From positions 3,844,001 to 3,908,000 of the forward strand of contig NZ_CP121682.1 in NCBI RefSeq assembly GCF_029760955.1: 64,000 nt of DNA. The letters are read 5' to 3'. Each line of letters begins with the position of its first letter. The first letter of the stretch is position 1. This DNA comes from Streptomyces cathayae (GTDB lineage: Bacteria; Actinomycetota; Actinomycetes; Streptomycetales; Streptomycetaceae). Position numbers and translations under genes: made by a program. The notes under the pieces were generated by a model. That model saw nothing but the letters and a program-made list of their open reading frames with translations. It was not told the DNA's origin and did not search any database. This document shows, one piece after another, positions 51,559-58,423 of the stretch.

Positions 51559-51990
51559 GTGAACAGCGAAAAGTCCACCCAACTCGTGTCGGCCACCGAC
51601 CACTTCAGCGTGCTCCTGTCACCCACACCCCGAGGCGCCCGCCTCGCCCGGCTGCTCGCCACGGACTGGATGCGCGACCGGGACCTGCCCCACCCCACCG
51701 CCGAGGCCGCCGAACACCTCGTCGCCGAACTCGCCGCGAACGCGGCCACCCACGGCCGGCTCGCCGGACGCGACTTCCGCCTCGCACTCCTGGACCGCGA
51801 CGCGACCCTCCGCATCGAGGTCACGGACACCCGCGGTGACGACCTCCCGAGCCGCCGCGTGCCCGCCCCCGACGCCGAGTCCGGACGCGGCCTGCTCCTC
51901 GCCGAGGCGCTCGCCGACCGCTGGGGCGTGCGGCTCGGACCGGTCCCCCGCAAGACCGTATGGGCAGAACTCGATCTACCGCACCCCTGA
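51559..51990 (+). CDS. HATPase-type anti-sigma-factor-like protein
   Basis: A 143-residue single-domain GHKL ATPase of the RsbW/SpoIIAB type. The N box is LVAELAANAATHG near 55-67, the G1 region IEVTDTRGDDLP near 94-105 and the G2 ESGRGLLLAEALADRWG near 116-132. It may bind a sigma factor or phosphorylate an antagonist. The GTG start has a weak ribosome site. It is divergent from the Scr1/DUF397 pair, the WhiJ-like arrangement. Confidence 0.87.
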   Translation: MNSEKSTQLVSATDHFSVLLSPTPRGARLARLLATDWMRDRDLPHPTAEAAEHLVAELAANAATHGRLAGRDFRLALLDRDATLRIEVTDTRGDDLPSRRVPAPDAESGRGLLLAEALADRWGVRLGPVPRKTVWAELDLPHP

Positions 51991-52007
51991 CCAGCGGAAA
52001 CGGCTCA

Positions 52008-52041
52008 GGCACCGGAACCCGAGCGCGTGTGTTCCGGTGCC
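52008..52041 (+). terminator. Terminator after HATPase gene
   Basis: GGCACCGGAAC (52008-52018) pairs perfectly with GTTCCGGTGCC (52031-52041) around a twelve-base loop, 18 bases after the stop. Confidence 0.75.
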
Positions 52042-52280
52042 GTCGGCCGTCTTTTCCAAGGACCACGAGAGGGAAAGAACCCCCACCAAGCCCCACCCCT
52101 CCCGCCCACGGCGCACGCTCACTCTCGCGAGTGAACATCACCGACTGAGCTGGATATGCGACGGGTTGTCTGCCCTACGCTCAGCGCAGCACGGCACAAC
52201 AACCCCAGACACACGACGGCCCCCGCTCGGCTTGCACCCGATGCGAGGGCCTGACCACCAAGGAAGAAGAGAGCTTCCCG

Positions 52281-53228
52281 ATGGACACCCAAAACACTAG
52301 CGTGCCCCCGCACGCCCAGTCCCGTAACGACGGGAAAAACCACCCCTCTCGCCGCGCCCGCGCGAAGGGGCACCCCGGCGGCGTCACCCACGACAACTCC
52401 CGCCACGCCACCCGCTTCACGGTGATCGGCAACCACCTCGCCCAGCACCCGGACCTCTCCCTGCTGGCGATCGGACTGGGCTGCCACATCCAGTCCCTCC
52501 CCACCGGCGCCCCCGTCGGCATCAAGTCCCTGGCCGCCCGCTTCCCGGAGGGCACGACCCGGATCGCCGACGCCCTGCGCAAGCTGGAGACGCATGGCTA
52601 CCTGCGCCGTATCCGCGAACGCACCCCGACCGGCCGGATCGTCACTCGCACCGTCTCCTGCAACCAGCCCGGCCGACGCGACGCCCCGTCCGAAACGGGC
52701 GAGGCGCCCGAACCCCCGGCCCGCCGCGCGGCCACCGCCCCGCAGCAGGAACCCGCACGCCGCCGCGCCCTCCCCGCCGTACCGAAGCCCGGGTACACCT
52801 CCCCGGACCTCCTCCAGGCAGCCACCGACGTCCTCACCGGCCTGCGCCGCGAGGACCCCCGCCTGCTGCTCTCCGCCACCGACGCCGAGCACCTCGCCCC
52901 CGGCGTCGCCGCCTGGCTGGAACGGGACCTGACCCCCGCCGCCGTACGCAGGGCCCTGGCCGGCGACCTGCCCCTGGAGCCCCTGGTCCGGCCCGCCGCC
53001 TTCCTGGCCCACCGCCTGACGGCCAAACTGCCGCCCCTCCCGCCGTTCCGCGCCCCCGAACCGCCCGCGCCCGTCCGGTACCCCCTGCGCAACTGCGACA
53101 CCTGCGACCACGCGTACCGCGGCCCCGACCCCCACCACTGCCAGGGCTGCGCCTCAGCGGGTGTCGGTTCCGGTGTCCCCGACACCGGAACCGACGAGCC
53201 GTCCCTCGTTGAACAGAGCCGACCGTGA
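52281..53228 (+). CDS. Winged-helix (HTH) domain protein with C-terminal zinc motif
   Basis: A 315-residue protein common in Streptomyces accessory regions. An N-terminal basic segment leads to a winged helix (LSLLAIGLGCHIQSLP; VGIKSLAARFPEGTTRIADAL; LETHGYLRRIRER, about 60-118). A Pro/Ala linker follows, then a helical region and a Cys/His motif CDTCDHAYRGPDPHHCQGC near 275-293 that probably binds zinc. It may be a DNA-binding regulator of the helix-turn-helix DnaD/phage type. The stretch 53163-53195 encoding its end contains a perfect hairpin. Exact role unknown. Confidence 0.75.
   Translation: MDTQNTSVPPHAQSRNDGKNHPSRRARAKGHPGGVTHDNSRHATRFTVIGNHLAQHPDLSLLAIGLGCHIQSLPTGAPVGIKSLAARFPEGTTRIADALRKLETHGYLRRIRERTPTGRIVTRTVSCNQPGRRDAPSETGEAPEPPARRAATAPQQEPARRRALPAVPKPGYTSPDLLQAATDVLTGLRREDPRLLLSATDAEHLAPGVAAWLERDLTPAAVRRALAGDLPLEPLVRPAAFLAHRLTAKLPPLPPFRAPEPPAPVRYPLRNCDTCDHAYRGPDPHHCQGCASAGVGSGVPDTGTDEPSLVEQSRP
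53163..53195 (+). repeat. Perfect hairpin inside 3' end of winged-helix gene
   Basis: GTCGGTTCCGGTGTC (53163-53177) pairs perfectly with 53181-53195 around CCC, within the last 22 codons. It could be a terminator embedded in the gene. Confidence 0.7.
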
Positions 53229-53317
53229 CAGGCCGCTCGCGGCCTGCCCGGTTCCCGGTCCGGCTCCTCCACGGCCCCGTCCGGATACTCTGGCCAGGGC
53301 ACCCTGTGGAGGACACC

Positions 53318-53665
53318 ATGAGTACTCAGGCCGATCACGGGCACGAGCTGATCCCGCGTCCCGAACAGACCCCTGACGCCCTGCGCACGGCTCTCGCCGT
53401 GGTCGACCCGGGGCGCCTGGACGAGATGCAGGCCACAAAGGACGACGCCTTCACCAAAGCCGTGGAGTGGCAGTCCCTGAGCCCCGTGCGGAGCTGGGTC
53501 CTCACCTGGGCCCGAGACATCGAGATCGCCCGGCGCCCTGCTCTGTCCTCCCGCTTCACACAGGCACAGAGCAGGCTGGAGCACGAAAATCCCGCCATCG
53601 CCGAGGAGGCTCTGCGGGAGCTGAGCGCCGTCCTGGACGAAGCCATGAAAGCAGTGCGCGGTTGA
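53318..53665 (+). CDS. DUF6247-type antitoxin-like protein
   Basis: A 115-residue protein with a helical profile resembling DUF6247 proteins (TPDALRTALAVVDPGRLDEM near 20-39; LSPVRSWVLTWARDIEIARR near 56-75). These occur next to RelE/ParE-like toxins in actinobacteria and are read as antitoxins. ATG 53318 follows TGGAGGACACC. Its last codons overlap the start of the next gene (TTGA at 53662-53665), the classical coupling of a toxin-antitoxin operon. Family assignment is from memory, not search. Confidence 0.7.
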   Translation: MSTQADHGHELIPRPEQTPDALRTALAVVDPGRLDEMQATKDDAFTKAVEWQSLSPVRSWVLTWARDIEIARRPALSSRFTQAQSRLEHENPAIAEEALRELSAVLDEAMKAVRG

Positions 53666-53919
53666 GCTGGAAGTGGGAGTACGCCTTCGGTGCGGAGGAA
53701 ACCGCCCGCACCGCACCCGCCGACTTCCTCGCCGGTGTGAAGAGGAAGGCGGACGAGCTGGTCAGAGCCGCCGAAGCCGTCCACATTCACGGCCGGGCCC
53801 ACGAGGGCATCGACCCGAAAGGGGGCGACGTCATCGTCCCCGGCGGCATGTTCAGATACCAGGTCGTCGTACGCAGCGAGCGTGTCTACATCGTCCAGAT
53901 CACCTACCTGGGGCACTGA
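53662..53919 (+). CDS. RelE/ParE-like toxin (candidate)
   Basis: An 85-residue basic-centred protein whose C-terminal strands (MFRYQVVVRSERVYIVQITY) resemble the RelE/ParE fold, with a helix pair upstream. RelE-type toxins cleave mRNA on the ribosome, ParE-type poison gyrase; which one is not visible. It starts with a rare TTG that overlaps the antitoxin stop (TTGA), so it depends on coupled translation. It would be missed by strict start rules. It ends 22 bases before the next gene. Confidence 0.62.
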   Translation: MSWKWEYAFGAEETARTAPADFLAGVKRKADELVRAAEAVHIHGRAHEGIDPKGGDVIVPGGMFRYQVVVRSERVYIVQITYLGH

Positions 53920-53941
53920 AATCAACGACGACCGTTCTGCT

Positions 53942-54871
53942 GTGACCGGCGACAGCTGGCGCGAGCGCAGGCGCGCGCTCCTTCGGGACGACCCGGCCGA
54001 GGCCGAGCGCGCCGCACGTCTCCTTGATCAGTTGGGCACCGAGGACCGGGACGACGAGGAGATCGAGGCGGACCACCGCGCGAGCCGGCCGGCGGCGGCA
54101 CGGGAGTACGCTCCGGGCGCCCGGCTCGACGAAGAGCTGCGGCTCCGACTGACCGGACCGGACACCGACGGTGGGGCTCTCCGCTTCCAGTGGGGCGACG
54201 CGCTGCTGCAACCCGTCGAGCACATGGTCTCGGTGGCCGCGGGCACTCCGGTCCAGCTGGAACTCACCGGGATCTCGGCGGGCAGCATCGTGGTGCACGC
54301 CCGCCCGGTCACCGCCCCCGGTGACGCCGACTCCGAGGCTCTGGACGCCCCCGCCACATCCGCCGCCTCCACGGGCCTCGGAACCCTCACCACGCTGCTC
54401 GACGCCCTGGAGTCGGAGCACGACGTCCGCGAATGGGCGCGGCTCTTCGATGCGGTCGAATCCGTGTCCCGGGCGCTGAACCGGTACGCACTGGATCTGG
54501 GTGTGACCTGGTACGACGCCGAGGGCCACGTGCGTCGCGCACGATTGACCGAGCGGGGCCGGAACTATGTGAGACGGCTCCGGGAGACCAAGGACCGCGA
54601 TCAGGAGATCATCATCTCCGGTCGCATCACGGAGCTGCGGGAGAGCGGCCTCGTGAAGGTGAAGACGGGCACGGCCAAGAACGCTCCCGCCTACGACGTC
54701 CGTTTCGAGGAGCCCGAGGAACTGCTGCGCATGCGTCCCGGTCTCGGGGACAACGTCCACTTCCGGGTCTGCTTCCGCCAGCAACTGGACTCCATGGGCA
54801 TCGCGCGGTCCACGGAGTACACGTACCTCGGACCGGCAGCCGAACAGACATCGCTGCCGCTCGAACCCTAG
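53942..54871 (+). CDS. 309-residue protein of unknown function
   Basis: The N-terminal 60 residues are charged (RERRRALLRDDPAEAERAAR). A central beta-rich domain follows (LRFQWGDALLQPVEHMVSVA; GISAGSIVVHARP), then an all-helical part (TLLDALESEHDVREWARLFD) and a C-terminal beta domain with KVKTGTAKNAPAYDVRFEEP and FRVCFRQ that could be an OB or TUDOR-like fold. No family recognised. GTG 53942 is chosen; an earlier GTG would overlap the toxin gene. It lies between the TA pair and a phospholipase-D-like remnant, so it may be part of a decayed defence locus. Confidence 0.6.
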   Translation: MTGDSWRERRRALLRDDPAEAERAARLLDQLGTEDRDDEEIEADHRASRPAAAREYAPGARLDEELRLRLTGPDTDGGALRFQWGDALLQPVEHMVSVAAGTPVQLELTGISAGSIVVHARPVTAPGDADSEALDAPATSAASTGLGTLTTLLDALESEHDVREWARLFDAVESVSRALNRYALDLGVTWYDAEGHVRRARLTERGRNYVRRLRETKDRDQEIIISGRITELRESGLVKVKTGTAKNAPAYDVRFEEPEELLRMRPGLGDNVHFRVCFRQQLDSMGIARSTEYTYLGPAAEQTSLPLEP

Positions 54872-54947
54872 GCTCACTCACACTGCCGGGCTGCCGCCCG
54901 CAGCGGCCCGGCAAGGTACGTGTCCGGCATCGTGCGGGCGGTACGGG

Positions 54948-55140
54948 GGTCCTGCATGCCAAACTGATCGCCGCCGACCGGCACACGGCCTTCCTGGGCA
55001 GCGCCAACCTCACCGACCGGGCTCTGTCCCACAACATCGAGCTCGGAGTGCTGCCACGCGACCCGAGCACCGTGGAACCGCTGGTCGACCACTTCTGCCG
55101 GCTTCTGGCTCCGGAGAACAACGCCATGCGCTTCGCATGA
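54948..55140 (+). pseudogene. C-terminal remnant of phospholipase-D-like gene (possibly DrmC-type)
   Basis: The frame ending at 55140 reads GVLHAKLIAADRHTAFLGSA NLTDRALSHNIELGVL. This contains an HKD-type motif (HAK, D eight residues on, then GSAN) and the adjacent helix typical of phospholipase-D superfamily C-termini, including the DrmC protein of DISARM loci. No start or N-terminal domain is present upstream in this frame. I treat it as a truncated gene. The DrmC reading is from motif resemblance only. Confidence 0.55.
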
Positions 55141-55229
55141 ACCGACATGTCAGGCGGGCTGTTCCTGCTTGCCCTGGCAGGAGTTCGGTCACCCGGTCCG
55201 TATGAGACGGCGGCCGGCCGACACCTCAT

Positions 55230-55404
55230 CTGATCGGCAAGCAGGGCATCATCGGCAAGAAGACCGAGTACCACTCGATCCCGTACCGCAGCATCAGCCA
55301 CTTCGCCGTCGAGACCGCCGGCCACTTCGACCTCGACGCCGAGCTGAAGATCTGGATCTACGAGGTCCAGGCCATCCTCGCCCAGTTCGTGGCCCGCTGA
55401 CCCG
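55230..55404 (+). pseudogene. Partial, internally deleted copy of PH-domain gene
   Basis: Bases 55230-55404 match 49988-50213 of the PH-domain gene at about 97%, with an in-frame 51-base deletion (the SGSPTPVQKTFTKGVD segment). Both copies run in the same direction and end with the same stop and CCCG. There is no start in frame. The copy bounds a 5.2-kb accessory segment. Confidence 0.85.
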
Positions 55405-55465
55405 ATCGGGTGAATGCTGCACATATGCCGGATGCATGAACCATGAGTGCGCCAGGCTCACACTC

Positions 55466-56392
55466 ATGGTCACAGCGACACACGAGGCCTCCCACCGGCT
55501 CTTCCAGGACCACCCGGAAGCCCTCGCACCCGTCTTCGAAGCACTGGGCCTGCCGCTGCCAGAGAAGACGGACTTCCACGAGCTCTCCACCGACGTCACC
55601 GAGATCCGTCCGATGGAGCGCCGCGCGGACACGGTCCTCATGTTCGAGCCCGACATGGGTGAGCACTTCGTCCTGGCTGTGGAGGCCCAGACGAAGAAGG
55701 ACCCGGACAAGGCGAAGAGCTGGGCATACTACGTCGCCTACCTGCGTGCCAAGTACGACCTTCCCGTCCTGCTGGTCGCCGTCTGCCGCGACCGCTCGAC
55801 GGCGGCCTGGGCGATGGGCCCCTTCGAGTGCACCGTGGGCCCCTGGACCACCCAGGTCACCCGCCCGTTCGCCCTGGGCCCGCAGACCGTCCCGGAGGTC
55901 ACCGACGAGTCAGTGGTGGTCCAGCAGCCGGCCATGGCGGCACTGTCGGCCATCGTTCACAGCCAAGGCCGGAGGGCGGCCTCCATACTGGAAACGGTCG
56001 CCCGCGGACTCGTGTCCTTCGAGCCGGACATCACGAAGTACTGGTTCGAGGTGGTGGAGGTCGGTCTGGAGTCCACTCCGGCCAAGGAGAACTGGAGGAA
56101 GCTGATGCAGAACGTCGTCACCCACTTCCCGGGGCACGGAACGCTCTTCGAGGAGAAATACCTGGAGGGAAGGGCCGAGGGAAAGGCCGAGGGAAAGGCC
56201 GAGGACATCCTGCGCGCACTGCAGGTACGCGGGCTCACGATCTCCGACGGCGTCCACGAGCGCATCACCACCTGCACCGACCTCGACACGCTCACCGCCT
56301 GGTTCGATCGCTCCTTGACGGCCACCACGGCCGAGGACGTTCTCGAGGAGGGCTCGGACGTGCCGATGGACGACGCCTCCGAACAGCCATGA
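55466..56392 (+). CDS. PD-(D/E)XK nuclease-family-like protein (Rpn/YhgA-like)
   Basis: A 308-residue protein of a family frequent in Streptomyces. A PD-(D/E)XK-like core is visible: Asp in RRADTVLMFE near 47-56, Glu-x-Lys-like AVEAQTKKDPDKAKSWAYYV near 66-85. A helical domain follows, then a GRAEGKAEGKAED tract from a 12-base repeat at 56165-56203. It may be a nuclease linked to recombination-promoting or restriction functions. ATG 55466 fits family alignment better than ATG 55436. Its context is between the island and aspS, where defence genes often accumulate. Confidence 0.7.
   Translation: MVTATHEASHRLFQDHPEALAPVFEALGLPLPEKTDFHELSTDVTEIRPMERRADTVLMFEPDMGEHFVLAVEAQTKKDPDKAKSWAYYVAYLRAKYDLPVLLVAVCRDRSTAAWAMGPFECTVGPWTTQVTRPFALGPQTVPEVTDESVVVQQPAMAALSAIVHSQGRRAASILETVARGLVSFEPDITKYWFEVVEVGLESTPAKENWRKLMQNVVTHFPGHGTLFEEKYLEGRAEGKAEGKAEDILRALQVRGLTISDGVHERITTCTDLDTLTAWFDRSLTATTAEDVLEEGSDVPMDDASEQP
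56165..56203 (+). repeat. 12-bp triple repeat in PD-(D/E)XK-like gene
   Basis: GCCGAGGGAAAG-type units repeat three times in frame, encoding (AEGK) repeats. It is a slippage-prone site. Confidence 0.7.
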
Positions 56393-56432
56393 AGAGGTAA
56401 CGTCAGACGCCGCTCACATCCGTCGTGAACGA

Positions 56433-56481
56433 CGACGAGGGCCCGGGGCCGATGTCGGACATCGGTCCCGGGCCCTCGTCG
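56433..56481. terminator. Bidirectional terminator between PD-(D/E)XK-like gene and aspS
   Basis: A near-perfect stem of about 22 bases (56433-56455 with 56459-56481, one mismatch) with CGACGAGGGCCCGGG arms lies 41 bases after one stop and nine bases before the other. Very strong. Confidence 0.88.
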
Positions 56482-56489
56482 CTGTGTGA

Positions 56490-58253
56490 CTACTTCGGCT
56501 GCGGCTTGCGGACCGTCAGGTGGAGTTCCTTCAGGCGGGCCTCGTCCAGCTCCGTCGGCGCGCCCATCATCAGGTCCTGGGCGTTGCCGTTGAGCGGGAA
56601 GGCGATGGTCTCGCGGATGTTGGGCTCGTCGGCGAGGAGCATCACGATGCGGTCGACGCCGGGCGCGATGCCACCGTGCGGCGGGGCGCCGAAGCGGAAC
56701 GCGCGCAGCATGCCGGCGAACTGCTCCTCGACGGTGTCGCGGTCGTAGCCCGCGATCTCGAAGGCCTTGAGCATGATCTCCGGCTCGTGGTTCCGGATCG
56801 CGCCGGAGGACAGTTCGACGCCGTTGCAGACGATGTCGTACTGCCAGCCCAGGATGTCCAGCGGGTCCTGGGTCTCCAGGGCCTCCAGACCGCCCTGCGG
56901 CATGGAGAAGGGGTTGTGGGAGAAGTCGATCTTCCCCGTCTCCTCGTCCTTCTCGTACATCGGGAAGTCGACGATCCAGCAGAAGCGGAAGACGCCCTCC
57001 TCGAAGTGGCCGGCCCGCTTCGCGGCCTCCACCCGGACGGCGCCCATGATCTTGGAGACCTCGTCGAACTCACCCGCGCCGAAGAACACCGCGTGCCCGG
57101 CGGCGAGCCCCAGCCGCTTGGTCAGCTCCGTGACGTTCGCCTCGGTCAGGAACTTCGCGATGGGGCCGGTGAGCGAACCGTCCTCAGCCACCCGCACCCA
57201 GGCCAGGCCCTTCGCGCCCTGCGCGACGGCGTAGTCACCGAGCTGGTCGAAGAACTTGCGCGGCTGACCGGAGACGTCCGGCACCGGCAGCGCGCGGACG
57301 TGCTTGCCGGCGAACGCCTTGAACTCCGAGCCCTCGAAGACGTCGGTGATGTCGACGAGCTCCAGCTGGGCACGCAGGTCCGGCTTGTCGGAGCCGTACT
57401 TCAGCATCGCCTCGCGGAACGGGATCCGCGGGAACGGCGAGGTCACGTGCCGTCCGTTGCCGAACTCCTCGAAGAGCTCGGTCATGAGCTTCTCGATGGG
57501 CTGGAAGACGTCCTCCTGCTCGACGAACGACATCTCCACGTCGAGCTGGTAGAACTCGCCCGGCGAGCGGTCGGCGCGAGCGTCCTCGTCGCGGAAGCAG
57601 GGCGCGATCTGGAAGTAGCGGTCGAAGCCGGAGATCATCAGCAGCTGCTTGAACTGCTGCGGGGCCTGCGGCAGCGCGTAGAACCTGCCCGGGTTGAGAC
57701 GCGACGGGACCACGAAGTCGCGGGCACCCTCGGGGGAGGTGGCGCTGAGGATCGGCGTCGCCATCTCGTTGAAGCCCAGTGCCGTCATCTTGTGGCGGAT
57801 GGCCGAGATCACCGACGTGCGCAGCAGGATGTTGCGGTGCATGCGCTCGCGGCGCAGGTCCAGGAAGCGGTACTCCAGGCGTCGCTCCTCGTTGACCCCG
57901 TCCTCGGTGTTGATCGTGAAGGGGAGGGGGGCCGCCGCGCCCAGCACCTCGACCTCGCCGACCTCGACCTCGATCTCGCCGGTCGGCAGCTCGGCGTTGA
58001 CGTTCTCCGTGCCGCGGGAGACGACCTTGCCGTCGATCCGGACGACGGTTTCCTTGGAGAGCCGGTCGAGGGTCTCGTAGGAGGGCGTCCCCGGGCGGGC
58101 CACGAGCTGCGTGATGCCGTAGTGATCGCGCAGATCGATGAAGAGAATGCCGCCCAGGTCGCGCCGATTGTGCAGCCAGCCGCTCAACCGGACGTCGGTG
58201 CCGACGTCAGAGGCGCGGAGCTCGCCGCAGGTGTGGGACCTGTACCGATGCAT
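56490..58253 (-). CDS. aspS: Aspartyl-tRNA synthetase
   Basis: A 587-residue class IIb synthetase. The N-terminal OB anticodon-binding domain (about 1-110) has [20 protein letters not shown]. Class II motif 2 is near 215 ([20 protein letters not shown]), the bacterial GAD insertion lies at about 300-410, and motif 3 is [13 protein letters not shown] near 540-552. It charges tRNA-Asp; many bacteria with GatCAB, including actinobacteria, have a non-discriminating form that also charges tRNA-Asn. Start ATG 58253. A perfect parS site lies just upstream. Confidence 0.97.
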   Translation of the reverse strand: MHRYRSHTCGELRASDVGTDVRLSGWLHNRRDLGGILFIDLRDHYGITQLVARPGTPSYETLDRLSKETVVRIDGKVVSRGTENVNAELPTGEIEVEVGEVEVLGAAAPLPFTINTEDGVNEERRLEYRFLDLRRERMHRNILLRTSVISAIRHKMTALGFNEMATPILSATSPEGARDFVVPSRLNPGRFYALPQAPQQFKQLLMISGFDRYFQIAPCFRDEDARADRSPGEFYQLDVEMSFVEQEDVFQPIEKLMTELFEEFGNGRHVTSPFPRIPFREAMLKYGSDKPDLRAQLELVDITDVFEGSEFKAFAGKHVRALPVPDVSGQPRKFFDQLGDYAVAQGAKGLAWVRVAEDGSLTGPIAKFLTEANVTELTKRLGLAAGHAVFFGAGEFDEVSKIMGAVRVEAAKRAGHFEEGVFRFCWIVDFPMYEKDEETGKIDFSHNPFSMPQGGLEALETQDPLDILGWQYDIVCNGVELSSGAIRNHEPEIMLKAFEIAGYDRDTVEEQFAGMLRAFRFGAPPHGGIAPGVDRIVMLLADEPNIRETIAFPLNGNAQDLMMGAPTELDEARLKELHLTVRKPQPK

Positions 58254-58302
58254 CGTCGTTCATCCAGCCTTCGCGGATCGGGATCTTGGTGTCGGGGCCT
58301 TT

Positions 58303-58316
58303 GTTTCACGTGAAAC
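58303..58316. promoter_or_regulatory. parS centromere site (ParB binding)
   Basis: GTTTCACGTGAAAC is a perfect 14-bp palindrome identical to the core of the Streptomyces parS consensus. It lies in the aspS/PP2C intergenic gap. Many such sites cluster around oriC, so this supports an origin-proximal location. Confidence 0.9.
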
Positions 58317-58423
58317 TCCCCCAAGCCTACCGGCCACCCCAAGATCACTTACCCCGGACGATCCGTCGGTCGTGCGAACAGCACCGGTGGCTTTTTTCCG
58401 TCGAATCTTCATAAAGTGGGGCA

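Noticed and set aside
53882..53941. Longer start (GTG at 53882) for the 309-aa unknown gene
   Set aside because: It would overlap the end of the toxin-like gene by 38 bases and add residues with no codon bias; GTG 53942 is simpler.
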